A DNA stretch of 64,000 bases from Elephas maximus indicus. Taxonomy: Eukaryota > Chordata > Mammalia > Proboscidea > Elephantidae. Positions within the stretch are counted from its first letter, which is position 1. Each line of letters opens with the position of its first letter. The DNA lies in contig NC_064820.1 of assembly GCF_024166365.1 (NCBI RefSeq), positions 142,744,001-142,808,000 of the forward strand, written 5' to 3'. The position numbers and the translations under genes are program-made. This document shows, one piece after another, positions 53,529-63,721 of the stretch. The notes below the pieces were generated by a model that worked only from the letters and a program-made list of their open reading frames with translations, made no database searches and had not been told where the DNA came from.

Positions 53529-53600
53529 ACAGATCATTATGTATCCACACCATAAAATACTGCTTCGCACCGAGTAAGTCCATAATAAATAATTCTTGAA

Positions 53601-54294
53601 TGAATAGTGTGAAGACAAGATCTATGAAGAAATGGAGTACAGAACTTACAAGGTATGATTTGAAGAATGCTACTGGACTTCTCTTATCACAAAGTAGCTC
53701 TCCCAACATAGTACCAAGGCACCACTCCCCGCCCCCTCCCCACCTCTGGCCTACAAGTCCCACTTTAATGACTTTAGACTCAGCCATTATTAGACCAGAA
53801 TAGTAGAGCAAAATAGTCAAAGCAAGCACATATTCTAAAATTTTGGTAGGGACTAATAGAAGAGTTGGTTTGGGACAGCAAAAAGATAAGAAAGGCAAGA
53901 GGCAGAATGGCAAAGTAGAAAAGCATTTCTTCAGGTGAAAAATTAAAGAGGTGGATTATGATGACTTTGTTTCATCCATGCAGTAAAGTATAATAAAAGA
54001 CATTGGTTTGGAAATCAGACAGCTAGAGTCAAATTCCAGGTTTCTCACTCAGTACATTGGGAAAATTACCTAACTTCTCCCTCCAACTTGACTGATGGGC
54101 AGCAACAAAATAAATGAAGATCCCCAGACACTGAAAGGGATGCTGAGATTACGTCCTTGGAAAGAGACGTTGGAGAATTTGGGGAGGCACTAAAGGACAA
54201 GTGTAGCTGCCTATATAATTGAACCTCTCTCTGTAGTGTGAATATGACTATGACAGCATAGACATTCTCACTTTGACATATCCTAGTATTCAAA
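53601..54294. other. No recognised feature
   Basis: A 129-codon minus frame (53524-53913) overlaps the L2 tail antisense and continues into this DNA. It has hydrophobic runs but no recognisable family, so I consider it chance. Confidence 0.35.
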
Positions 54295-54500
54295 AAAAGA
54301 GCCTTGGCGGCTCAATGGTTAAGAGCTCGGTTGCTACGGAAAGGTTGGTCGTTAGAACATACCCAGCCATTCCACGGGAGAAAGATCTGACAATCTACTT
54401 CTGTAAGGATCACAGCCAAAAAGACCCTGTGGGGCAGTTCTACTCAGTCACATGGGGTTGCTATGAGTCGTAATAGATTTTGCAGCACCCGACAATAACA
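54295..54500 (+). repeat. AfroSINE, long form, diverged
   Basis: 'agagccttggcggctcaatg', 'gagaaagatctgacaatcta', 'gggcagttctactcagtcac' and 'ggggttgctatgagtcgtaa'. Confidence 0.85.
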
Positions 54501-55055
54501 AGTGTCCCAAAGAAGATGTGTAATAAAGGAGCCAAGATGCGGTTACCTATTCATCCATTCTCCGGGACCATGACAAAAACCTGGAAAGAAAAATGTCCCA
54601 GCAGAGACTCATTTTTAGACCCTGGGCAGATGGCTGGGGTACAAGACCATAACTTTAAGGCAAAGGAGACTCAGAGGCAGGACTATAAAATCTGGCTAGG
54701 CCAATCCCCTGGGGTGCTCTTAAGGTTGACAGGCAACAGAACCATGTATCTACACTCTCCCTGCAAGCCAAAGCTACTCAGTTCAGTAAGATTTTGCTTC
54801 AAATCTACTTCACTTTCTCAAGTAGACAAGGTCTAAGGTAGTTCCCGATTGGTTAATACAGCTCATTTTTACTCCTCCAAAATTTTCACGGGCTGCATCA
54901 CTTTCAGAGTAGTTACAGACAAATAGTCCCCACAAGCATATTCTCTTTCTTTCCCATCCTTCCTTCTTCCTTACCTGTCTCCTTCCTTTCCTTTCCAAGA
55001 ATTAGTTTAGAAACCATCACAATATTAATTACAGAATCAACAAACTATAATGGTG
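54501..55055. other. No recognised feature
   Basis: A 118-codon frame starts at 54480 inside the AfroSINE tail and runs to 54836 (MQHPTITSVPKKMC...). No domain recognised. A pyrimidine-rich patch lies near 54940-54995. Confidence 0.35.
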
Positions 55056-55285
55056 CCCATTAAAAGAAGCCAGACACTAAAAATACATATGGTACAATTG
55101 CGTTTATATGAAGTGCAAAAACTAATCTATGGTGTTAGAAATCAGGGTAGTAGTTAAGTTGGTAGGAGTGGTTACTTGGGAATTTCTGGAGTACTGGTAA
55201 TGTTCTCTCTGTTTATCTGGGTGCCACTTACACTTATAACATACTTTCTGTGTGTTCATTATACTTCATATAAAAAACAAACTGT
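55056..55285 (+). mobile_element. Old L1 3' end
   Basis: 'aaaagaagccagacactaaa', 'gcgtttatatgaagtgcaaa', 'tctatggtgttagaaatcag' and 'ttcattatacttcatataaa' follow the L1M 3'-end order. Sense strand. Confidence 0.7.
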
Positions 55286-55655
55286 GAGGTGCTTTTGAGA
55301 GAACAGATGCCTTCATTTCATCAATAAGCCAGAAATTCAATCACATGAAAATGAATACTGTGTTAATTCCATTTCAAAACTGAATATACAGCCTAAAGGG
55401 GAAAAAAAAAAAAATTAGTCACAAAAAATAAATGAACACTGTATTACACCATCACACTTTTAAAAATCAGCATGAATGCCTATAACAGTCTAGTATCAAA
55501 TTGTTCAAACAGCTTAAATACCAAATCTCAGATTTTCACATCAGTATGATAGCTAGTGCCTACTAAAATGCTGAAGACATAAGACTCATGTGTTTAATTA
55601 GATTTTGAAATTGTTGGTGACGCCAAAACCTGGTTTGGGTGCAAAGGCGAAATTG
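55286..55655. other. No recognised feature
   Basis: AT-rich DNA with an A run near 55401-55415. Confidence 0.4.
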
Positions 55656-55805
55656 AATTCCAACAGCTCTTATACTGGGCTTTACATACATGAGCTAGTT
55701 AAATCTCACAACCATCCTATAATGTTATTATTATTATTCACATTCTACAAGTGAGGCTACTGCTGAGCAGAAAATTAAATAACTTGCTCATGGGTACTGC
55801 ATGGT
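55656..55805 (+). repeat. MIR fragment
   Basis: 'atactgggctttacatacat', 'ctcacaaccatcctataatg' and 'aataacttgctcatgggtac'. Confidence 0.75.
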
Positions 55806-56339
55806 GGATCCTCTCCTGTTTCTGTGACACAGTAGCCGCTTGGCCTTGCTGCTCCTAAGCACTACTGCTTTAGGAAACAGACTGAAAGAGGCACAAAGGT
55901 GAGCTCAGCGTAGGGGTGGGATGGGAAGCAAGCCTGTGGAGACGGTAAAACCAGGATGCCTCTGTACAGAGGGAGTTGAGGAAATTTCAGTGATGTAGCC
56001 ATGGGCCCTCAGCCCCAGGTACAAAGAAATCCAATGCTTTTATCAAGTGTGGATTCCTCATGAGACTGGCAACAGAAGTAAATAAAAATCAGGCTGTCTG
56101 CTGCGGAGCCTATATTCCAAGACATGGCTTGACCACAGTTGGAGAAACTTCTATACTCCTTAAGGGAACCATCTCAGAGGGCATTAGGAGTGGCCCTGAG
56201 GAGTCAGAAAAACCAACTTGTCTGTTGGAAAGATTTGGTTGGCCAGGTTATAAGTGAATAGTGATAGGCCTATCATAACATTAATTCAAGAGTTAGAACA
56301 AATGAGATAGTGGGTTGATGTAAGGGTTATGAGTGAAAG
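55806..56339. other. Unassigned DNA with a dispersed direct repeat
   Basis: Contains the first member (56170-56290) of a diverged direct repeat whose second member is at 57500-57635. Otherwise nothing recognised. Confidence 0.4.
56170..56290 (+). repeat. Direct repeat, first member
   Basis: 'cattaggagtggccctgagg', 'aaccaacttgtctgttggaa' and 'aggcctatcataac' match, in the same order, 'gattaggagtgcccctgagg', 'gaacaacttgtctgttgagg' and 'aggcccatcataaa' at 57500-57635. Family unknown. Confidence 0.75.
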
Positions 56340-56620
56340 TCCAAGAGGAGACCCCCTGGACTCAGATCTCAGCCCAATACCTACCACCACACCAAACCCT
56401 GTGTGTCTCAGGTTCCTCATTTGCAAAATGGGACAAACAGAACTTTCTCTTAGGTTTATTGTAATGTTTAAATGAGTAAATCCATTTAAAATATTAAAAA
56501 CACCTGGAACATACAAAATGTTATATAAGTTTAAAAAAAAAAAAAACTTATATAACATTTTGTATGTTCCAGGTGTTTTTAATATAAGTTTTAGCTGTTC
56601 TTAATTTAATAAATAATAGA
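56340..56620 (+). repeat. MIR carrying an inverted duplication
   Basis: 'cctggactcagatctcagcc', 'ctcaggttcctcatttgcaa', 'gtaatgtttaaatgagtaaa' and 'acacctggaacatac', then after the inverted copy 'ataagttttagctgttctta', the end of the MIR. Confidence 0.8.
56491..56585. repeat. Perfect 41-bp inverted repeat with A/T spacer
   Basis: Bases 56491-56531 (starting ATATTAAAAACACCTGGAAC) are repeated as the exact reverse complement at 56545-56585, with TA12 in between. The direct MIR word ATAAGTTT occurs both before the spacer and again at 56584-56591, so the inverted copy is an extra segment within the MIR. Confidence 0.97.
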
Positions 56621-57499
56621 TAACATAGTAGTGAGGGTGATTTGGAAGCCCGGAAATATACATACTTTGCTTGTTTTAATTTGTTTTTCTAATTGATCAA
56701 GGGAAAAAATGAAAAAGTTTTCCTAGGGGCAGTATTAGTTGAGCCATATGAAATTGACGATTTTTTTTTTTTTTTAAACCTACAACATAGTAATTTCACG
56801 TGGTTCAAGCTAGTATTAAGAGGCGAATCATAGGTTTGCTTTCCCTGGTTGGTAACCTACCAGGGACCTGTCTTGAAGCTAAGGCCAAGAATTGCTTGTG
56901 GATATGTGGACACTGGCCTCATCCGTCAAGTAATCTCTGCCCTTATGTGGTCCACAGACACTCATTGGAAAACATATGTACAATTGGCCAGGGGTGCATT
57001 AGGAGAAATTTTTCCCTAACCTGAGTTTTAAGTGGGCAGGGGAGACCACGAAGACCCTAAGGCATCAATGGGAACAACTGATAGGACAATTTTTGAGTGT
57101 GTGTTAAGGATGAAAGTTATCGAATCTTTAAACTGAAAGGAATGTGCGATGGCCTCCCTGGAGAGCAAATCCCCACCCACTGTCGAAGCACCTAAACAGT
57201 GTTCTTGAGAAGTGAGCTCCCAGCCTCAGTTTCAATGTGCAGTTTGTTTTTAAATCCATTCATAAAGGTATAAAATAAAAACAAATCTTCTCCTCCCCCC
57301 TCCCCCTTAACTGAACTCCCTCCCTAAAAACTCTATAGAGTTTCTTAGGTTTTTAACCAGAAACAAAAAAAAGGTATGATTTTTAACCATATTTATATTT
57401 GTACTTTTTAAATTTTACACAAATAGGACTTTATATGCACTCTTTTGCCTTTTTTACTTAAAGACCTCCTTCAGAATCTGCCCATAGTGTACATACAGA
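56621..57499. other. No recognised feature
   Basis: Unassigned DNA with T, A and C-rich runs (near 56761, 57280-57310). No gene recognised. Confidence 0.4.
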
Positions 57500-57635
57500 G
57501 AGCCAACCTAAGGTGGATTAGGAGTGCCCCTGAGGGATAAGAAAGAACAACTTGTCTGTTGAGGAAAGAGCTGGTTGATCAGGTTATGAGAGTAATAGCA
57601 GGCCCATCATAAAAAGTAACTCAGGGACTAGAAGA
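57500..57635 (+). repeat. Direct repeat, second member
   Basis: Partner of 56170-56290. Identity is patchy, so it is an old duplication or two copies of an unrecognised repeat family. Confidence 0.72.
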
Positions 57636-57662
57636 TCAACGTATGGAGAATTCCAATGCATA

Positions 57663-57820
57663 AACCAAAAACCAAGCCCATTGTTGTTGAGTGGATTCCG
57701 ACTCATCTCGACTCAGAGTAGAACTGCCCCATAGAGTTTCCAAAGAGCGCCTGGTGGATTCAAACTGCTGACCTTTTGGTCAGCAGCTGTACCTCTTAAC
57801 CACTATACCAAGGTTTCCTT
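57663..57820 (-). repeat. AfroSINE, first subfamily, with target duplication
   Basis: 'accaagcccattgttgttga', 'cagagtagaactgccccata' and 'actataccaaggtttcc'. CCAATGCATA (57653-57662) and CCATTGCATA (57821-57830) flank it. A short deletion removes part of 'tagcgaccctataggac'. Confidence 0.9.
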
Positions 57821-57949
57821 CCATTGCATAGATGTGTGTAAAATTGGTGTGGGTGTGGCATCTGACCTCCTCAAACGTCACAAGGGGGTAGGAGAATCAA
57901 AATCAATAGTGCAAGGCTGATTCCTATGAGGCAGAAGTCCTGTCTCCAC

Positions 57950-58690
57950 CATCTTTACCAATACTGATACCAACCGTCCCTCCCACAGCACTCTCTACTT
58001 CTCTGTTGGGTTCAATAATTCATTGCAGTGGGCACACAGAACTCACAGACAATATTCATAATTATGGAGTTTATTAGGGAAGTAACAGGTTATAATTCAG
58101 GTTGAGGAACACTCAGGATACAGTTCTTCCATCAGGAGTGCCCCTCCCCAGCCATGCTCAAAGGCACACCTCTCTCTCTGGCCCCTTGGTCTCTGCCTTG
58201 CTCTGGCAAGTATTATAAAACTCTTTTAGCTCTACCAGTAAGTACCCAAAGGCACCCTACTCCACCAGAAGGCCTCCTGCCCACAGGCACTCAGCTTTCT
58301 CACTCAATGGGCGTGGAAGCCCACCACACTGTTTCCTGCTGCCTGTCTCTGCTACCAGTCTCTGGTGCCACTGTTTCCCTGCCGCTGGTTCTAGCTGTCT
58401 TCAGTGCTACAGCTCTCTCTCTCAGTCTCCTTGTTCCAGGAGCTTCTCACTGCAGGGATCCCAGGTCCAAAAGACATACTCTCCACTCCTGGCTGTTCTT
58501 CCTTGGTGATGGTGGGATTCTCTCTTTTCTGCCTCTGGGATGGCTCATTCCAAGCCCAGAGGGGTAGCAAAACTGACCACTCCCCTTGTTGGGCCACGAT
58601 TACCCTATTTGCACAGTCCCACCTAATCGCTTGGGTGGAAGTTACAAGATCATGGCAAGAAAGGCCACACAAAAGCCATCGATTGCACCA
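57950..58690 (-). mobile_element. LTR-like element, family C
   Basis: Antisense relative of 5644-6225. Plus-strand landmarks are 'tgttgggttcaataattcat', 'tttattagggaagtaacagg', 'tccaccagaaggcctcctgc' and 'gatcccaggtccaaaagaca'. A 137-codon frame (58154-58567) lies within it and is not a cellular gene. Ends and target duplication unresolved, so the call as an LTR is inference from the presence of AATAAA-type and promoter-like segments. Confidence 0.55.
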
Positions 58691-59007
58691 CAATGTGCCC
58701 TAGGTTTTTAAACTATTTCTTACTGATGACCTTTTATCCTCCTCCCAGTTGTTTTTTTTTTATATATATAAATAAAGATATAGGAACTACCATTGGTGCA
58801 TGGATGCACTATTTTTGTGGCAAGATGTTCTGTTGTGGTCCACTCCAGTTATTAGAAAATGTGTCCTTGAATTGGTCTAACATCCAACATCCTTCGAGTT
58901 CAAATTACTGGTGATGATTTATAATTTTGAAGTCAGAGAGACAAAGAAACATGCACGATAATGTACTTTCAAGCTTATAGGACATTTCAAATATTTCAAT
59001 ATGTCTC
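58691..59007. other. No recognised feature
   Basis: Short unassigned stretch with 'tttttttatatatataaata' near 58752. Confidence 0.4.
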
Positions 59008-59195
59008 CTGGGTAGATTGACAGATTTAGCAAGTGAAAATACAGGAACTCTAATTAGAATTTCAGATAATGAATAATTTTTTAGTATAAATTTTTCCCAT
59101 CCAATATTTGGACATACTCCTACTTACAAGATTTTTACTGTTTACCTGAAATTCAAATTTAGCTAAATGTCCTGTATTTATCTGGTCACCCTATG
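59008..59195. mobile_element. Palindromic MITE-like element
   Basis: Left arm 'gatttagcaagtgaaaatac' with 'aatttcagataatgaataat' mirrors right arm 'tttacctgaaattcaaattt' with 'agctaaatgtcctgtattta'. Ends are 'cctgggtagattgac' and 'tctggtcaccc', compatible with a CAGGGTGACCAG-type hAT terminus. Arms are about 75 bases and clearly diverged. No coding capacity. Confidence 0.65.
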
Positions 59196-59455
59196 CCTCG
59201 GTTTCCTCTTCTAGTGAAAAATGTCCAGTTTTTGTGATCATTTCTCAGACAATTTTATTCCCAGGCTGTCTAGCATTGGAGTTATCTTTAAAACATGGCA
59301 AAGATCTCCAGAGAGGCCCAGAGTCAGCCCTTCCTGCCGTTACTTGTGTCAGTTACGTCCATCCACCCAAAAACTAGCCTGTGAGTAAAATAGCACACAT
59401 TTGGATCTTACTGTACCAGGGAGAGGTTGAACCATTCCCAAAGTAAAGGAGAATG

Positions 59456-60052
59456 CACATCTCTGCTGTCTATTTCATTTTACTTGGATCCACAATCAAC
59501 ACCCATAGAAGCAGCAGTCAGGAAATCAAAACACACATTGCATTGGGCAAACCAGCTCCAAAAGACCTCTTTAAAGTGTTGAAAAGCAAAGATGTCACCT
59601 TGACCCAGGCCATGGTGTTTTCAATCACCTCGTATGCATGTGAAAGCTGAACAATGAATGAGGAAATCCAAGAAGAATTGATGCCTTTGGATTGCGGTGT
59701 TGGCAAAGAATATTGAATATACCACGGACTGCTAAAAAAGAATCAACAAATCTGTTTTGGAAGAAGTACAACCAGAATACTCCTTAGGAGCAAGGATGGC
59801 GAGGCTACGTCTCACATACTTTGGACATGTTATCCAGAGGGATCAGTCCCTGGAGAAGGACACCGTGCTTGATAAAGTAGAGGGTCAGAGAAAAAGAGGA
59901 AGACTCTCAGCGAGACGGATTGACACGGTGGCTGCAACAATGGGCACAAGCATCGTGAGGATGGCGCAGGACCGGGCAGTGTTTCATTCTGTTGTACATA
60001 GGGTCGCGATGAGTCAGAACAGACTCGATGGCACTTAACAGCAGCAGCAACA
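59456..60052 (+). mobile_element. RTE LINE, copy 4, 3' end
   Basis: Sense copy of the last part of RTE ORF2 and tail. Translation gives 'FILLGSTINTHRSSSQEIK', 'APKDLFKVLKSKDVTLTQAM' and 'EEVQPEYSLGARMARLRLTYFG' after a frameshift, and ends 'actcgatggcacttaacagc' plus AGC/AAC repeats. No catalytic region remains. Confidence 0.9.
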
Positions 60053-60194
60053 ACTGTCTATAAAATGTATCATCAAAAAAAAAAATCAGCTGAATAGGGA
60101 GTCCTGCTTTGTTAATCTTTACTTCCTTAGATTACTTTCTCCTCGGATACAAAACGAAGTTGTTAGACTATAAGTTTTCAATTCAAATAATCCA

Positions 60195-60465
60195 TATGTT
60201 CTGCTGTTACTGTTAGTTGTCAGTGAGTCAGCACCCCCTCGTAGTGATTTTATCTATGACAGAACAGAACGTTGCTCAGTCTTACATCATCTTATGACCT
60301 TTGGTATGTTTGAGTCCATTGCTGTGGCTATTGTGTCGATCCATCTCGTTGAGGGTTTCTTCATTTTTTTGGCCCTTTCCTTTGTTTTGGGTTACTTTAG
60401 CAAACATAATTCCTTTTCTAGCAATTGGTCTTTCCTGATGACATGTCCAAAGTAAGTTGTACTGC
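60195..60465 (-). mobile_element. RTE LINE, copy 5, 3' end
   Basis: Antisense tail: 'gttactgttagttgtcagtg', 'cagaacgttgctcagtctta', 'gtgtcgatccatctcgttga' and 'tcctgatgacatgtccaaag'. It faces copy 4, tail to tail, about 140 bases apart. Confidence 0.85.
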
Positions 60466-60484
60466 TGTGGCTTGTGTGTTGTTA

Positions 60485-60768
60485 TAATGCCAGACATTCA
60501 AATACCAGCAGGGTCACCCATGGTGGGCAGGTTTCAGCGGATCTTCCATACTAAGACAGACTAGGCCGGTGAGCTACATCCAAAAATTAGCCAATGGAAA
60601 CCCTACGGACCACAACAGAATATTACTACATGTGCTGTTGTTATGGTCACAATTCATGGTGACCCCATAGGACAGAGTAGAACTGCCCCATAGGGTTTCC
60701 TAGGCTGAAATCTTTACAGGAGCAGATCGCCAGTGTTTTTTATCCCTCAGAGCTGCTGGTGGGTACTA
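60485..60768. repeat. Two AfroSINE-related segments
   Basis: 60485-60635 in plus orientation ('agcagggtcacccatggtgg', 'acaggtttcagcggatcttc', 'actaggccggtgagctacat') is an AfroSINE-related form with a different head. 60636-60768 is an antisense long-form AfroSINE ('ccataggacagagtagaact', 'aaatctttacaggagcagat'). Confidence 0.65.
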
Positions 60769-61324
60769 CATGCTCTAGATAACACTACACGCAATGCTGC
60801 TGTTACTTTCTTTGAAGTAAACACTACATTTTTTATTCATGCTTGAAGTAACTTTTTTATTTTTATTTTTGTGTAACTTTGTCAAATTGTTGGTTTATCT
60901 TTGAAGCTTCTGTAGTAGCCAAAACAGGCTGGTTTCCATATAACAGATCATATTGCTGCTCAATTAATTATTCATCAACTTAATTGTGTGAGCCAGAGTG
61001 CAGGCAATGGATCAGCTTATTTTGACAACTTTGACTACCACTTTGAATTGGCCGTGTTCTTAATCTACTGAAGTCAACTGGTTGTTAATGAGAATAAACA
61101 AAAACGGTTCATGCTATGTAAATTTGGCTTTAATTTTAACCCAGGAAGAGAAGTGATTAAGAAAGAAAAATGAAGAGTGAAAGAGGAGACAGAAATAATA
61201 GATCAAAGTGGGGAGAAATAGCTAAAGGGGACAGAACAGGAGAAGGGCATTAATGACTCTCCCTCCTCTTCCTCTTCTCGCCTAACTGAAGACATTTCTA
61301 TAATGTAATCATTTTCCTAAATAG
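60769..61324. other. No recognised feature
   Basis: About 550 bases of AT-rich unassigned DNA. Confidence 0.4.
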
Positions 61325-61690
61325 CCCTGATAAAATGGTCATATTACATTTATCATTCTACAACTTCCCTTTTCACTCAACAACATTTCCCGAAGATCTT
61401 TGCATGTTAGCCCTTATGGATTCACTTTACTCTTTCTCTACTGCATACAATGTCACTGTAAAATTACACTGCAATTTATTTGGTCCCTCTTAAGTTGTTT
61501 ACCTTTGTTGCTATTATCAACAATGCTGCAATAAATAGCCTTGTTCATACCTCCTTACACACATTTAAGACATTTTCTTCAGTATAATTTCTGAAGAAAA
61601 AAAAAGGGATTTCCAGGTCAAAGAATATGCAAAACTTTAAATAGATACTGCCGATTTGGAAAAGGTCTGGAAGGTAATAGTTTGTCCTCT
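61325..61690 (+). mobile_element. Old L1 3'-UTR-like fragment
   Basis: 'caacttcccttttcactcaa', 'tcaacaatgctgcaataaat', 'ttcttcagtataatttctga', 'tccaggtcaaagaatatgc' and 'tagatactgccgatttgg' follow the order seen in old L1 3' ends. Confidence 0.6.
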
Positions 61691-62420
61691 GGGGAGGGGA
61701 CTGGTGCGGCTGCCAAAAAGGATTTTAGCCTTATCTGTAATGTTTTAATTTTTTTAACAAAGAGAGTGAATTCACTTATTAATTATGTAATGAGAAAACA
61801 CTGAGGGGTCGGGGGAGATGTTAGACACTGAATATGTCAATGGCTTAAATAACCTTGAGTATCAAAGAAATCCAGTCAACCTGCCTATCCCATCAGGCTC
61901 CTGTCTAGGGGTAAAAATAACTGTCCTAAGAAGAAGAGGCTGAGCTTGCCAGCCCCTATATACACACACTCTCACACACAATACTCACTCACAACAGGCC
62001 CATAAGTCCTTCTTGAATAGGCCAAAACACTTGGGTGTTCCGTCCAAACTAGAGCTCTTGATGGTGTCGGGGTTTCTGAGGGAGCCAACGATGAGTAACT
62101 TTCCCACTCAGCTTTTGAATAATTTAGGAAATAAAACACATAATTAAGATAGAGGCCAGTGTTGGCTAGACTTGAGGATGCAGACTCTTTCTGTGAGTAG
62201 GAGTTCCTCATAATACTGAACCTCAAAACCAGGCAGACTTACCCACTAGTCATGAAATTACTAGTGGTCTGGAGCAAGCCCACCCCATGTCCCTGTCCCG
62301 ATCAGCTAGGGTCCCAGCAGAATTCAGAGGCACACTCAAATTAGCATAATGCAAGGAGAGGTTTAAAATGGGACTCAGCCAAAAGTGCGGGCAGGGAAAA
62401 CGCTGAATTCCGTGGTGAAG
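61691..62420. other. No confident feature
   Basis: Unassigned, with a short CA/CT repeat near 61960-61981 ('tatacacacactctcacaca'). Confidence 0.35.
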
Positions 62421-62758
62421 AACAGCACACGTAGTGGGTCAGTTCCCCAGGAAGCTGGCTCTGAGATAGAGACTTGTATGCAGGACGTTTACTGGGTGCA
62501 CCATCAGGATGAACACATCAGGGAGAGAAAGAAGCAGGACTGAACAAAAGGAGGTGTTGAACTGCAAAGAAGTTGCAAGGCCTCAGTTGATCCCACCAGG
62601 GAGTTCATGGGCTGGGTTTGGTGTCCTTAAAACAAGGCAGCTAGGCCTTTAAACCTCTGTTTTGACTAGACATTGGATACAGGCACCCCTGGGAATGGAG
62701 AGTAAGCTGGGGAGAGGTGACTCCCTCCAACTGAAGGCCTGGAGAGGGCACAGCTGAG
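62421..62758. repeat. Possible old LTR-type repeat
   Basis: 'aggaagctggctctgagata' followed by 'tatgcaggacgtttactggg' is a phrase I associate with old mammalian LTR-type repeats, but I cannot name the family or bounds. Confidence 0.3.
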
Positions 62759-62966
62759 CAGGGGAGGATTAACCATTAAGCAGAGTAGCATCAGCTTATA
62801 GTAAGCAAGGTACGGGGGCTTAATTGTGGTTACTTATTAATCTGCAATACACAGTTTCACAAGGGTTTCACCAATCAAAGTAACCTGGGTAAATTGTGCA
62901 CTGCAGATTAGTAAGTAAGCACAATTAGGCCCCTGCACACATTGCTTATTGAGTAATCCATCCCTG
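62759..62966. mobile_element. Palindromic hAT-like MITE
   Basis: Ends CAGGGGAGGATTAACC and 'gagtaatccatccctg' are imperfect inverted repeats. Inside, 'gtaagcaaggtacgggggct' and 'taattgtggttacttattaa' (left) mirror 'attagtaagtaagcacaatt' and 'aggcccctgcacacattgct' (right), giving arms of about 60 bases. GCTGAG (left) and GCTGACAG (right) next to the ends may be a damaged 8-bp target duplication. No coding capacity. Partner copy at 36883. Confidence 0.7.
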
Positions 62967-63475
62967 GCTGACAGTCACATCACCAACTTTCTCAGTAAGT
63001 GGGAGAATAATCTCCTCAGTCCTGAAGGGGAGCTGCCCCATAACATTTACTATGGTTCACCCCTGGACAACTTGGGGCCACTATCTTCATATAGTAAACT
63101 TGGAAACATCTCCTTCAGGATTCTGGCTGGCCTATTTTACTGGGTGAACTTATTAGACGAAAGTTGGTGACATGAATTACAGACTCTGTTGCTACAACTG
63201 GTCTCAAGATAACTAATACTGACAATCACCCTTTTCTACCATTCATCCTAGATTCCCTCAAGCATGGCTAGAACTCTTACTGGTCTAAGCATCTTACCTA
63301 GTAGATGATCCTGACCTTCATCCATAAGATGACCTGAGCCCTTGGCACCATGCTCAGGTCATGACTGCGGCAGTTGTCTATTTATTCTTAAAATGGGTAA
63401 GGGAGTTTCAAGAGACACCCCAATGTGTAACAACAGCCCTACCTCCTCCCGATCATCAGGGTCAACTACTCTTCT
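62967..63475. other. Unassigned DNA
   Basis: No gene recognised. Sequence may belong to an old retroelement together with 63734-64000, but I have no landmark to prove it. Confidence 0.3.
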
Positions 63476-63487
63476 AGGATGGAGACT

Positions 63488-63721
63488 CCTGATAATATAG
63501 GAGGGACCAGTCCCTGGAGAACATCATGCTTGGTAAGGTAGAGGGTCAACAAAAAAGAGAAAGACCCTCAAGGAGACGGATTGACACAGTAGCTGCAACA
63601 ATGGGCTCAAACATGGCAATGAGTATGAGGATGCAGCAAGACCAGGCAGTGTTTTGTTCTGTTGTACGTAGGGTTGCTATGAGTCAGAATCTACTCAATG
63701 GCACCTAACAACAATAACAAC
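63488..63721 (+). mobile_element. RTE LINE, copy 6, 3' end with target duplication
   Basis: 'gagggaccagtccctggaga', 'cggattgacacagtagctgc', 'gcagtgttttgttctgttgt' and 'tcaatggcacctaacaacaa'. AGGATGGAGACT is exact at 63476-63487 and 63722-63733, so this is an independent, strongly 5'-truncated insertion. Confidence 0.93.

Larger units (their letters stand above)
49440..53600 (+). mobile_element. One L2 LINE copy, reverse transcriptase to tail, cut into pieces
   Basis: L2 text runs in the right order through 49440-49815, 51716-51935, 52136-52548, 52614-53499 and 53529-53600. Landmarks are 'cttatttctcc-like' upstream DNA, 'gttgtcagcaatatctgatg' (the LSAAFDTVDH motif, decayed), 'taatgttggggtgtaccagg' (the NVGVPQGS region), 'atgtccaaagttggactctc', 'ccctgcaatggctcccattt', 'cctttgccttggctcgtctc' and the tail 'aataaataattcttgaatga'. 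Frames such as 52681-52995 are L2 remnants. It was interrupted by an RTE (itself holding an LTR) and three AfroSINE insertions. Confidence 0.78.

Noticed and set aside
53524-53913. 129-codon minus-strand frame with hydrophobic segments
   Set aside because: Its C-terminal part is antisense to an L2 tail and an AfroSINE scrap, so it cannot be an ancient gene.
58154-58567. 137-codon frame as a secreted or membrane protein
   Set aside because: It lies in a dispersed LTR-like element (family C) with a second copy at 5644; the copy there has a different, broken frame.
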